DNA of 64,000 nt from Anaerolineae bacterium (GTDB lineage Bacteria; Chloroflexota; Anaerolineae; Anaerolineales; Villigracilaceae). This document shows positions 34,806-42,984 of this stretch, one piece after another. The notes beneath the pieces are model-generated. The model made no database searches and was not told the DNA's origin. It worked only from the letters and a program-made list of their open reading frames with translations. Each line of letters begins with the position of its first letter. Position 1 is the first letter of the stretch. The DNA is taken from contig QEXW01000061.1 of NCBI GenBank assembly GCA_003130845.1, positions 1-64,000 of the forward strand. Direction: 5' to 3'. The position numbers and the translations under genes were made by a program.

Positions 34806-35897
34806 ATGAAAACTCTTTTCCATCTCTCGCCTGAACAATTCACCCCCCAGGAAACGCCGCTCGTTGAATACGGTGAACTGTCCGCCAGCGCCTTCCGCTA
34901 CCCAAGCGGAGTCTGCGCTTTGCGTCTGAAAAATTCGCTGGGAGAGTTGGTCTTGCTGCCCTACCAGGGCCAGCAGATTTGGGACGTGACTCTGCGCGGG
35001 CGGCGGCTGACGATGAAATCGATGTTCGACCAGCCCCACCCCACGCGCGATTTTCTCGCCACCTATGGCGGCTTCTTACTGCATTGCGGGGCAACCGCTA
35101 TGGGCGCTCCGGGCGCGCAAGATACCCATCCCTTGCACGGCGAATTGCCCAACGCGCCCTACCAAACCGCTGCGCTGGTCTGCGGAAGCGATGAAACCGG
35201 CGCATACATTGGGCTGACCGGCTCTTACCGCCACACGCTGGCCTTCAACTACAATTACGAAGCCCGGCCGCTGGTGAAACTGTATGCCGCCTCATCGGTT
35301 TTCGCCGTTTCGATGACTATCCACAACCTGAAAGCCTCGCCCATGCCGCTCATGTTCCTGGAACATGCCAACTTCCGCCCGGTAGATGGCGGGCGGCTCG
35401 TCCAGACCGTTCCATGCGACCCGCAAAATATGCGCGTGCGCGCCAACATCCCGCCTTTTATGCAAGTCGCGCCCGGCTACCGCGAATTCGTCCAAACTTT
35501 GCAGGAACACCCCGAAAGGCATTTGGTCTTCGCGCCCGGCCTGGTCTATGACCCGGAAATCGTGCTGTATCTCAACTATCTTGCCGATGAAACCGGCTGG
35601 GCGCGCACCCTGCACATCCACCCCGATGGCAGCGCCGACGTGTTGCGCCACCGCCCTGCCCAGTTGAATTGCGGCGTGCGCTGGATTTGCCGCACCGCCG
35701 ACCAAGACGCGCTTGGCATGGAACCCTGCACCGCCGAAGTGGAAGGCTTCAGCGCCGAAAAAGCCAAAGGCAACCTGCGTATGCTCGCCGGCGGCGATTC
35801 ATTCGTTTCTGAATTGCAAGTTGGCGTCTTGACGCCCGAAGAAACCCGCGCGGAAGAACTGCTGGTTCAGCAAACCCTGGCGAGAACTGCCCTATGA
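34806..35897 (+). CDS. DUF4432 / aldose-1-epimerase-like protein
   Basis: 363 residues. A galactose-mutarotase-like fold in the DUF4432 group: LLPYQGQQIWDVTLRGRRL, THPLHGELPNAPY (a HGE motif with a likely catalytic His) and HNLKASPMPLMFLEHANFRP. It probably interconverts sugar anomers. Start at 34806 with weak ribosome-binding site. Overlaps the epimerase by 4 bp. Confidence 0.83.
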   Translation: MKTLFHLSPEQFTPQETPLVEYGELSASAFRYPSGVCALRLKNSLGELVLLPYQGQQIWDVTLRGRRLTMKSMFDQPHPTRDFLATYGGFLLHCGATAMGAPGAQDTHPLHGELPNAPYQTAALVCGSDETGAYIGLTGSYRHTLAFNYNYEARPLVKLYAASSVFAVSMTIHNLKASPMPLMFLEHANFRPVDGGRLVQTVPCDPQNMRVRANIPPFMQVAPGYREFVQTLQEHPERHLVFAPGLVYDPEIVLYLNYLADETGWARTLHIHPDGSADVLRHRPAQLNCGVRWICRTADQDALGMEPCTAEVEGFSAEKAKGNLRMLAGGDSFVSELQVGVLTPEETRAEELLVQQTLARTAL

Positions 35898-36562
35898 GCA
35901 TCCTGCTGGCGGCTTCCATTCTTTCTGCGGACTTCTCCCGGCTTGGCGAACAAATCCAGGCGCTTGAACAGGGCGGCGTGGACTGGCTGCATATTGACGT
36001 GATGGACGGTCACTTCGTCCCCAACCTGAGTTTTGGCCCGTTCCTTTTGCCGGTGGTCAAAAAACACACTTCCCTGCCGCTCGATGTGCATCTCATGATG
36101 GAGAACCCGGATGGGCTGATACCGGCCTTTATCGCGGCAGGCGCAGACATCCTCACAGTCCATGTGGAAACCTGCCCGCACCTGTATCGGACTTTGCAAA
36201 CGATTCGGGCCTCTGGCTGCCAAGCGGGCGCGGCGCTCAACCCGGCTACCCCGCTGGAGAGCCTGCGCGAGGTGGTACACCTGTTAGATGTCGTCTTGAT
36301 TTTGGGAAACAACCCCGGCTTTTCCGGTCAGGGCTGGTTCCCTGAAATGGCCGCCAAAATCAAGCGCGCTGCCCGTTTCCTCACCGAACATGGTTCCTCC
36401 GCCATCCTCCAGGTAGATGGCGGAATGACCTGCCAAACGCTGCCCGAAGCCTACCAGGCTGGCGCGCGCGCCTTCGTCAGCGGCAGTGCGATTTTCAATT
36501 CTTCGGGCGGCATTGCGCATGGCATTCAATCCCTGCGCGCCGCAGTTCAGACGGCAGCCTGA
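35894..36562 (+). CDS. Ribulose-phosphate-3-epimerase-like protein, divergent
   Basis: 222 residues of a TIM barrel in the RPE family. Metal and phosphate elements are visible: ASILSADFSRLGEQI, WLHIDVMDGHFVPNLSFGP, LDVHLMMENPD, VDGGMTCQTLPEAYQAGA. The usual VNPGFGGQ loop reads GNNPGFSGQGW here. That change near the substrate phosphate suggests a relative acting on a different sugar phosphate (such as a 6-phosphate hexulose or tetrulose phosphate) rather than the housekeeping enzyme. Ends the catabolic part before the second regulator. Confidence 0.86.
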   Translation: MSILLAASILSADFSRLGEQIQALEQGGVDWLHIDVMDGHFVPNLSFGPFLLPVVKKHTSLPLDVHLMMENPDGLIPAFIAAGADILTVHVETCPHLYRTLQTIRASGCQAGAALNPATPLESLREVVHLLDVVLILGNNPGFSGQGWFPEMAAKIKRAARFLTEHGSSAILQVDGGMTCQTLPEAYQAGARAFVSGSAIFNSSGGIAHGIQSLRAAVQTAA

Positions 36563-36579
36563 CCTTTCAGCCGTTCTGG

Positions 36580-36608
36580 TTACGCATGAGAGCGGGCGGG
36601 GTTATAAT
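36580..36608 (+). promoter_or_regulatory. Promoter of SorC copy 2
   Basis: TTACGC, 17-base spacer, TATAAT 29 bases before the ATG at 36637. It gives the second regulator its own promoter inside the locus. Confidence 0.65.
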
Positions 36609-36636
36609 CTGCTTCATCCTGCCCTGTGAGAAGCCC

Positions 36637-37599
36637 ATGCCACGCTCCAAAAACCAACCCGACCTGCGCTTGCTGACCAAAGTCAGCAAACTGTATTACG
36701 AAGACAACCTTAACCAGGATGAAATTGTCGAACGCCTGCACATTTCACGCGCCACCATCTCCCGTTTGTTGGCGCAAGCGCGTGACCTGGGGATTGTGAA
36801 AATCATGGTGGTGCCGCCCTCCGGCACCCATGCCACGCTGGAAACGCGCCTGGAACAACAATTCGGCCTGCAAGAAGCCATCGTTGTAGATGTTCCATCC
36901 CCAACTTCTCCCCCAACGATGGCACGCGAACTGGGCGCAGCGGCGGCCAATTACCTGCTGCGCGTCATTACGCCGCAGGATGTGATTGGCGTCTCGTGGG
37001 GATACACCATCCGGGGCATGGTTGCCGCCCTTGAACCCCGCCATTTGCCCGATGTGCGCATTGTTCAGATGACCGGCGGCATTGGCAAACCCGAATCCGA
37101 AGCGCACGCCACCGAATTGTGCCGCGCTATGGCACGTACGCTCGCCTGCAAACTGGCGCTGCTGCCCGCGCCGGGCGTGGTGCGCAGCCGCGAAACGCGC
37201 GATGTGTACCTGCTGGATGAACACGTCCGCGCCGCCATGCAACTCTTGCCAGAGATTACCCTGGCCTTTGTTGGCATCGGGTCGCTCAACTCCTACACCA
37301 TCGCCACCCGCGATGAGAGCATCCTAACAGACGCCGATATTCAGGAGGCGATTTCTGCCGGGGCGGTGGGCGATATTGCCAACCGCTTCCTGAACGCGCA
37401 AGGCCAACCGCTGCAGGTAGAATTAAACGAACGCATTATCGGCATTGACCTGGAGCAACTGCGGCGCATTCCGCGCGTCGTGGGCGTAGCCGGCGGGGCA
37501 GAGAAATTCGAGGCCATCCGCGCCGCGCTGCGGGGCCAACTCATCAACGTCCTCATCACTGACCAGAAAACCGCCGAGGCGCTGGCGGCATCCGGCTGA
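36637..37599 (+). CDS. SorC-family transcriptional regulator, copy 2
   Basis: 320 residues. The same layout as copy 1 at 22904 with closely similar HTH and effector domains: KVSKLYYEDNLNQDEI, LHISRATISRLLAQAR, EQQFGLQEAIVV and GVAGGAEKFEAIRAALRG. Start chosen at 36637, because the ATG at 36586 lies within the promoter. A terminator follows. The two copies bracket the locus and may respond to different intermediates. Confidence 0.92.
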   Translation: MPRSKNQPDLRLLTKVSKLYYEDNLNQDEIVERLHISRATISRLLAQARDLGIVKIMVVPPSGTHATLETRLEQQFGLQEAIVVDVPSPTSPPTMARELGAAAANYLLRVITPQDVIGVSWGYTIRGMVAALEPRHLPDVRIVQMTGGIGKPESEAHATELCRAMARTLACKLALLPAPGVVRSRETRDVYLLDEHVRAAMQLLPEITLAFVGIGSLNSYTIATRDESILTDADIQEAISAGAVGDIANRFLNAQGQPLQVELNERIIGIDLEQLRRIPRVVGVAGGAEKFEAIRAALRGQLINVLITDQKTAEALAASG

Positions 37600-37630
37600 C
37601 CCTCCCCTAGGAAACATCATCCTCACCAAC

Positions 37631-37661
37631 AACGCCAGGGAATTACAAACCCTGGCGTTTT
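37631..37661 (+). terminator. Rho-independent terminator of the carbohydrate locus
   Basis: AACGCCAGGG pairs exactly with CCCTGGCGTT (37650-37659), continuing into TTTT. Confidence 0.85.
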
Positions 37662-37764
37662 GCGTCCTTCCTGCCCAACCTGGCATCTCAAAAATTGCCT
37701 ATTGGAGAAGGGAGTCGCAATCTGGTAAGATAATCACAAGCCAAAATTCAATCCTCTCACCGCC

Positions 37765-38142
37765 ATGAAAACGCCCCTTCGCTTTCGAACCATCTTCCTC
37801 ACACTTGGCATTCTAAGCATCCTGTGTCTGCTTTCCCCGGCAGTCATTGGCATTGTCGCCGCCACCCTCACCTACGATGGCAACTGCTATGGCTTCACCG
37901 ATGGCGCGGCTCCCTGCTCGTGGTGGCAGTTTGCGCAAAACCAGGCATTTTACGGCCTGCTGATTGCTTTCATCCCGGCCGTGTTCCTGCTAATCGGCTG
38001 GCTGACTACCGGCGGTCTGTGGATTGCATTGCGCGGCCGCCAACTCCCCGCCTGGCAGGCAGCCCTCATCCCACTCGCCGCAGTTGCGATTGGCATTTTG
38101 CTGATTTCTTTCCTCCCGCTGTTTGCAGGGTTGCGCCGATGA
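37765..38142 (+). CDS. Small membrane protein of unknown function
   Basis: 125 residues with three hydrophobic segments: residues about 10-32 (FLTLGILSILCLLSPAVIGI), 55-80 (FYGLLIAFIPAVFLLIGWLT) and 95-118. No family recognised. It stands alone between the carbohydrate locus terminator and the convergent MBL gene. Short cysteine-containing loop (DGNCYGFTDGAAPCSWW) between the first two helices. Confidence 0.6.
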   Translation: MKTPLRFRTIFLTLGILSILCLLSPAVIGIVAATLTYDGNCYGFTDGAAPCSWWQFAQNQAFYGLLIAFIPAVFLLIGWLTTGGLWIALRGRQLPAWQAALIPLAAVAIGILLISFLPLFAGLRR

Positions 38143-38177
38143 AAACCCTGACCTGAACGCCAGACGGAAAACGAAAA

Positions 38178-38933
38178 TCAAAGTGTAATTCGCATCATAT
38201 CGTGCGCCAGGATAACTGGACCGGCGAAGGTTGTACGTGCTTCCTCGCTTGGGTCATTTTGCAAAAATTTGCCGGTGGGATGATGGACCAGATATAGCTG
38301 CTTGGCCTTGGCTTGTGTGGCAACTTCCCCGGCCTGGGCAGCAGAGGTATGTCCCCGAAAATTGCCGGTGGCCTCGTGCAAAAGAACATCCGTGTTTTGC
38401 GCTAGGCGAATTACCGCCGGGCAAGGTTCGGTATCGCAAGAGTAGGCCGCCGATTTGTTCTCGCGCTTAAACTCAAAGCGCAGGCCGATATTGGGCAATA
38501 TGTGACGAACAGGCGCAGCATACACGCGCAAAGAGTCTGATTCGAGCAACACGGTCATCTCTTCTTCCGGTAGCCGGTGAAATTCCACCGGGAAGAAATT
38601 CGGCCAAGTGCGCCAGTCAAACAAGTCCAGCATTTGTTCGACGCGCTCCAGGGTATAAGCTAAGCCATGAATTACAAGAGGGGTTTGGCGTCCGAGCAGC
38701 CACATGTCCATCAGAAACAACGGCAGGCCGCCTATATGGTCAGGGTGAACATGCGTGAGAATCAAGTCGGAGATGGCTTGAAAATCTAGCCTGGCATGTT
38801 CTAGCCGCACCAGCGGGTTGGTGCCACAATCCACCAGCACGATTTTCTCTCCTGTGCAGATGGCGAGATGGGTAGTCTCGCCCTGTGGGGTAGGAATAGC
38901 ATTCGAGGCGCCCAGCACAATGATTTCAGACAT
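38178..38933 (-). CDS. MBL-fold metallohydrolase (RNase Z-like)
   Basis: 251 residues. Metallo-beta-lactamase fold with the zinc motif THVHPDHIGGLPLF. Further marks are LVDCGTNPLVRLE, SAAYSCDTEPCPAV and LLHEATGNFRGHTSA, and the final H in LVHHPTG. The layout resembles RNase Z/arylsulfatase-like enzymes. Last gene of the 38178-50219 run, 2 bp after the fused permease gene. Substrate unknown. Confidence 0.86.
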   Translation of the reverse strand: MSEIIVLGASNAIPTPQGETTHLAICTGEKIVLVDCGTNPLVRLEHARLDFQAISDLILTHVHPDHIGGLPLFLMDMWLLGRQTPLVIHGLAYTLERVEQMLDLFDWRTWPNFFPVEFHRLPEEEMTVLLESDSLRVYAAPVRHILPNIGLRFEFKRENKSAAYSCDTEPCPAVIRLAQNTDVLLHEATGNFRGHTSAAQAGEVATQAKAKQLYLVHHPTGKFLQNDPSEEARTTFAGPVILAHDMMRITL

Positions 38934-38935
38934 GT

Positions 38936-40531
38936 TTAGGGTTGTAATTCGAGAGAACGACCGAGAGCCGCTAGCAAGACGCGCGGGGTCAGGTGTGCTT
39001 CAATCAGGCCGGCCAGCAACAATAACGGCACACAAATGCCTATAAAGATTTTTAGCATATCGGCCAGGGTGATAATCAGCGTTTCACCAATCGTTTTTCC
39101 CTCCAATGGTGTCACCAGGCGTACACCCAGATACAACACCCCCGAAGCCGCCAGGATAACGGAAGGAAGTTCAAAAACCCCATGTGGCAAGATGCCTGCC
39201 ACGAAGACCATCGCTGGAGAAAGCCCTACCAGTTGGGTGGCCGCCAACACGCCGCCGACCAGAGAAAAGTTCATTAAAAACGCCAAGATGCCCAACACCC
39301 CAAACGAGAAAAATCCGAGGGCAATCATCAGTAATTCGGCCCGCAGGTTATGCCAGAATAACGTAGAAGCGGATAACCCCATTTCTTGGTTGTCGGTAAT
39401 CAATAAGGCGCGGATGGCGCGCACGGCATCGCGGGCCGTTTCTTCGGGCAAAGAGACGTTGTGGGGGAGATTCATGTCCACGTACACATATGCAATCACC
39501 AACCCGATGATGCCCATCAGCAAGGTTAAAGAGAAGGCAGTGCGCATGGCACGTAGCGCACCCAACACTTCAACCCGATACCAACGTACCAAGCCGGTTA
39601 GGTCCAACCACAAAGCGCTAGAGAGAGTCAACGCATTGTGGTTGGATGGTGGGACGTGCTCGGTTTCGGCAGTGGCTTGCAAGGCTACCACAGCGCGCGC
39701 CTTGTTCTGCCAGATAGCGCGCAGATAGCGCACAAGTGCAAATGGCTGGTCGGAGCCGGTAAAGGCCCGGTAGAAAGTGTTCCACACCCATGCTAGGTTG
39801 AGCATGTCAATTTCGCGCCCAAGAAGATTTTCGCGCTTGAAATGCACTAGTCCCAGCCGAATTAAGAGTGCGCTCAAAATAGAAACGCCCAATACTGCCA
39901 CCCAAAGCACGTCATTCGTTCCCCAGAACATTAAGGCACTTTCTCCTTGAATGAGAAGCGCGACCGGAATAACGATGAATGAAGCCAGTAGGTTGGCAGC
40001 ACGCACAGAGGTAGATTGCGTGGAAATCACAATCGCGGCGCTTACCATCAAAACGGCCTGCACGGCGGTTAGTGCCAGGGTTTGGGCGATGAAATTCCAG
40101 GCTGGCCAAGGGATGTTTTGCCACCACAAGCCCAGCATGTACAATCCGATACTTAGGTAACTCACCGAAAGCGGTACCAACGTTCCGGCGATAAGTTTCC
40201 CCATGTAAAGGTGCCAGTCTTGCAGTGGGCTGGAAAGCAAAGGCTCAATTGTGCCGCGTTCTTTTTCGCCCACGAAGGCTTCCAGCGCTACGACGAGGGA
40301 AACCGTTACAGGAAAGAAGCCTACCACCAGAATCAGAAACGGCAGCAAGCGCTCGGCAATCAAATTGGCGCCGTATTGGTTGACGTAGTTGATGGTATAG
40401 CGGGCGGCAACATTCATCAAGTAGGGGAAGAACAACGTCAGGATAATCATTGGGAGCAGAATGCGCCAATCGCGCATTTGGTCCACCAGCTCTCGTTTTG
40501 CTACCAACCAGGCCAAGTCGAAGCGTTTCAT
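38936..40531 (-). CDS. ABC-2 permease fused to SpoIIM (stage II sporulation M) domain
   Basis: 531 residues. The N-terminal half (to about 290) is an ABC-2-type permease with six helices: IILPMIILTLFFPYLMNV-like start, AALEAFVGEKERGTIEPLLS and the SPLQDWHLYMGKLIAGT loop. A linker with no clear domain follows. The C-terminal half (about 320-531) is the SpoIIM/DUF95 type: LLMGIIGLVIAYVYVDMNL, LRAELLMIALGFFSFGVLG and VAGILPHGVFELPSVILAA with the conserved HG-E. Start overlaps the ATPase stop by 4 bp. Function unknown; SpoIIM homologues accompany ABC-type exporters in several bacteria. Confidence 0.85.
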   Translation of the reverse strand: MKRFDLAWLVAKRELVDQMRDWRILLPMIILTLFFPYLMNVAARYTINYVNQYGANLIAERLLPFLILVVGFFPVTVSLVVALEAFVGEKERGTIEPLLSSPLQDWHLYMGKLIAGTLVPLSVSYLSIGLYMLGLWWQNIPWPAWNFIAQTLALTAVQAVLMVSAAIVISTQSTSVRAANLLASFIVIPVALLIQGESALMFWGTNDVLWVAVLGVSILSALLIRLGLVHFKRENLLGREIDMLNLAWVWNTFYRAFTGSDQPFALVRYLRAIWQNKARAVVALQATAETEHVPPSNHNALTLSSALWLDLTGLVRWYRVEVLGALRAMRTAFSLTLLMGIIGLVIAYVYVDMNLPHNVSLPEETARDAVRAIRALLITDNQEMGLSASTLFWHNLRAELLMIALGFFSFGVLGILAFLMNFSLVGGVLAATQLVGLSPAMVFVAGILPHGVFELPSVILAASGVLYLGVRLVTPLEGKTIGETLIITLADMLKIFIGICVPLLLLAGLIEAHLTPRVLLAALGRSLELQP

Positions 40532-41457
40532 AACACACCTTCTGCTGCATGAGACATGGCTTTGAGATACAACATTTCCAACGTGCGCGGCACTTCTTGC
40601 ACGGAAATCACCTGGGCATGTTGCTCAATCAATTGTTGAATGATTAAAGGGTTGGCGATTGCGGGGTTTTCAGCCTGATAGAAAAAGCCATCGGCCTCCA
40701 CGCGGAGTAGCTGCACCCCCGCCGGCCAGTCCATTTGCTGTGGCTGCCAGTGACCAGAGAGTTTGACGTGGTATTCTGCCGGCCCCAGCAGGCGACGACG
40801 TAGTTCATCGAGCGTTCCTTGGATAAGAATGCGCCCTTTGTAGATGATGGCAATTTGGTCGGCGAGCATTTCGGCCTCGACCAGATTGTGTGTGCAGATA
40901 ATAATGCTGCGTTGAGAGGACCGTAAGCGGGCAATTTCATGCCGCACCAGTTGTGCGCTTTCTGGGTCCATCGCCGAAGTAGGCTCATCGAGCAAAAGCA
41001 CAGGGGGTTCATGGATGAGCGCCCGCGCCAGGGCTAGTTTTTGACGCATTCCTTTGGAATATTCCCCAGAGCGGCGATGCGCGGCATAAGCCAGGCCAAA
41101 GTATTCGAGCAGCTGGTCGGCGCGGCGTTTTCTTCGGACGGGGTCCAGGTCATACACTTGGCCAAAAAAATCGAGATATTCATGGGCCGTCATCCGTCCG
41201 TACAGGCCGTGCATTTCCGTCAGCACGCCAACCGAAGCGCGTACCTGTTCAGGTTGCTGCACTACATCGTATCCGGCTACTTTGGCCCAACCGCGCGTGG
41301 GGGTTAGCACCGAAGTCAACATGCGGACGGTGGTGGTTTTGCCTGCCCCGTTTTGGCCTAAAAGCGCCAATACTTGCCCAGGGCGCACGCTGAGGGTTAC
41401 GCCCTCAACTGCCTTAAAGGTATCAAAATGTTTGGTCAGGTCTTCACATTCAATCAT
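40528..41457 (-). CDS. ABC transporter ATP-binding protein (ABC-2 partner)
   Basis: 309 residues. Walker A LGQNGAGKTTTVRML, signature YSKGMRQKLALARAL, Walker B PVLLLDEPTSAMDPE and H-loop IIICTHNLVEAE. It is the partner of the fused permease encoded 4 bp downstream. Start at 41457 (MIECEDLTKHF); its ATG overlaps the lgt stop (ATGA). Typical drug/NatA-type ATPase, with the extra C-terminal region found in this class. Confidence 0.93.
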   Translation of the reverse strand: MIECEDLTKHFDTFKAVEGVTLSVRPGQVLALLGQNGAGKTTTVRMLTSVLTPTRGWAKVAGYDVVQQPEQVRASVGVLTEMHGLYGRMTAHEYLDFFGQVYDLDPVRRKRRADQLLEYFGLAYAAHRRSGEYSKGMRQKLALARALIHEPPVLLLDEPTSAMDPESAQLVRHEIARLRSSQRSIIICTHNLVEAEMLADQIAIIYKGRILIQGTLDELRRRLLGPAEYHVKLSGHWQPQQMDWPAGVQLLRVEADGFFYQAENPAIANPLIIQQLIEQHAQVISVQEVPRTLEMLYLKAMSHAAEGVL

Positions 41458-42281
41458 TGGAATTGTGACTTTTGGAATCGATGTCGCCAGACCAATGCGG
41501 CAACAGAACAAATCAAGACAATCAACATGAACGTCTGATTGGCATTGACTCCGGCGATTTGGGCTGAGTCTAGCCGCAGGAATTCCAGCAAAAAGCGTCC
41601 TAGCGGGTAGACAATCAGGTAAACCAGAAAAATATCGCCTGGCTTGAGCCTATCACCGAAGCGTCGCCCTACCCATAACAGTAGGAATAGATTGCCCAGA
41701 TTCCAGAGCGATTCGTACAAGAAAAGCGGATGGTAATACTCTACCTCGGCAAAACCGGGCAGACGATGTTGAGGGTCAATGTAGAGTTTCCAGGGCAGGT
41801 TGGTGGGGGCACCGTACAGTTCTTGGTTAAAGAAGTTGCCCCAGCGGCCAATGGCCTGACCGAGCGCCAGAGAGGGGGCTGCAATATCGGCCCATTCGGC
41901 AAAATGGAGGCGGCGCTTGCGCGTGAACAGATAGAGCGCAACGGCACCACCAATCACCCCGCCCGGCAATCCTAACCCGCCTTTGCGCAGGTTAATCAGG
42001 TCAAAGGGGTGGGTGAGGTAATACATCGTGTCAATACCCTGGGCTACGAGAGAAGGCGAGGGCGTAAAGACATGCCATAGCCGTGCGCCAATCACACCGC
42101 CAATCACCAGCCAAATCAGCAGGTCCCACACCACATCTGGGTCATGACCATGCTGTGCTGCTTGGCGGGTAGCCAGCCAGCCGCCAGCCAACGCCCCAGC
42201 CATGATGACCACACCGTAGTAGTACAGGATGAACTCGAAGCCAAAGAGGAAGAAGTGAATGCCTTCAAACGCAAACGTCAT
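41454..42281 (-). CDS. lgt: Prolipoprotein diacylglyceryl transferase
   Basis: 275 residues. It attaches a diacylglycerol group to the lipobox cysteine of exported lipoproteins such as those at 5560, 10038, 15572, 20417 and 28531. Seven or so membrane helices are visible. The Lgt signature is LALGQAIGRWGNFFNQELYG, and there is the early YYYGVVIMAGALAGGWLA and GLGLPGGVIGGAVALY. The start at 42281 follows AAGGAG; the longer ATG at 42383 overlaps the phosphatidyltransferase gene. Confidence 0.95.
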   Translation of the reverse strand: MTFAFEGIHFFLFGFEFILYYYGVVIMAGALAGGWLATRQAAQHGHDPDVVWDLLIWLVIGGVIGARLWHVFTPSPSLVAQGIDTMYYLTHPFDLINLRKGGLGLPGGVIGGAVALYLFTRKRRLHFAEWADIAAPSLALGQAIGRWGNFFNQELYGAPTNLPWKLYIDPQHRLPGFAEVEYYHPLFLYESLWNLGNLFLLLWVGRRFGDRLKPGDIFLVYLIVYPLGRFLLEFLRLDSAQIAGVNANQTFMLIVLICSVAALVWRHRFQKSQFQ

Positions 42282-42294
42282 CTCTTCTGCTCCT

Positions 42295-42912
42295 TCAGCG
42301 GCTGCGATGTACCTGCGAGCGCACTTTCCAGATGCGCTGCAAGGCCGTGATGTTTGCCAAGACGGCCACAATCCAGACGGCAATGACCGGTTGATTCAGC
42401 ACGAGCAGCGGGGCAATTACCAGGTAGCGTTCCAAACGGGTGAGAACACCGGTGTTGGCATCGAATTTGAGCGAATCGGCACGGGCTTTGACATACGAAA
42501 CGAGCACCGACCCGGCAGCAGCGATATAAACCGCGATTGCAGAAAGATGGTCGTTGATTTGCAGAAAGTGATATAGCAAACCGCCCAAAATAAACAGTTC
42601 AGAATAACGGTCGGTGACCGAGTCGACAAACGCACCGAACTCACTGGCCTCACCGCGCAGGCGTGCCATCGTCCCATCCAACGCATCGAACGGTGTGCAT
42701 ATCAACACAAACACACCACCCAGCACCATGTTGCCTTGTGCTAGGAACCAGGCTCCACCTATGTTGCCGAGCAGTCCCAGCATGGTCATCATATTAGGAG
42801 TGATGCCCAGCCGATTCAAGAAATTGCCCAGCGGGTCGAGAATGCCCTTGAACAGACCACGCATCAAGTCCGTAAATGTTTTCGATTTGGTGTTTTGCAC
42901 AGTTTTTTCCAT
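42295..42912 (-). CDS. CDP-alcohol phosphatidyltransferase
   Basis: 205 residues. An integral membrane enzyme of the PgsA/Pis family that joins a CDP-diacylglycerol to an alcohol. The signature DALDGTMARLRGEASEFGAF followed by VDSVTDRY matches DGxxAR-x8-Gx3Dx3D. Starts MEKTVQN at 42912; an ATG at 42975 overlaps the FtsK region. The acceptor alcohol (glycerol phosphate, inositol) is not clear. It makes phospholipid for the membrane in which Lgt acts next door. Confidence 0.88.
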   Translation of the reverse strand: MEKTVQNTKSKTFTDLMRGLFKGILDPLGNFLNRLGITPNMMTMLGLLGNIGGAWFLAQGNMVLGGVFVLICTPFDALDGTMARLRGEASEFGAFVDSVTDRYSELFILGGLLYHFLQINDHLSAIAVYIAAAGSVLVSYVKARADSLKFDANTGVLTRLERYLVIAPLLVLNQPVIAVWIVAVLANITALQRIWKVRSQVHRSR

Positions 42913-42984
42913 GGAAAACGAACATTCCTTTCTTCTTATTCTAACCCCGCCACTTAAATGCGAGATTACAAACAAACTACAACT

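Noticed and set aside
22904-37599. Recent horizontal transfer of the carbohydrate locus
   Set aside because: No mobility gene, flanking repeat or tRNA insertion site is present, and the neighbouring regions also vary in GC, so the base composition alone does not support it.
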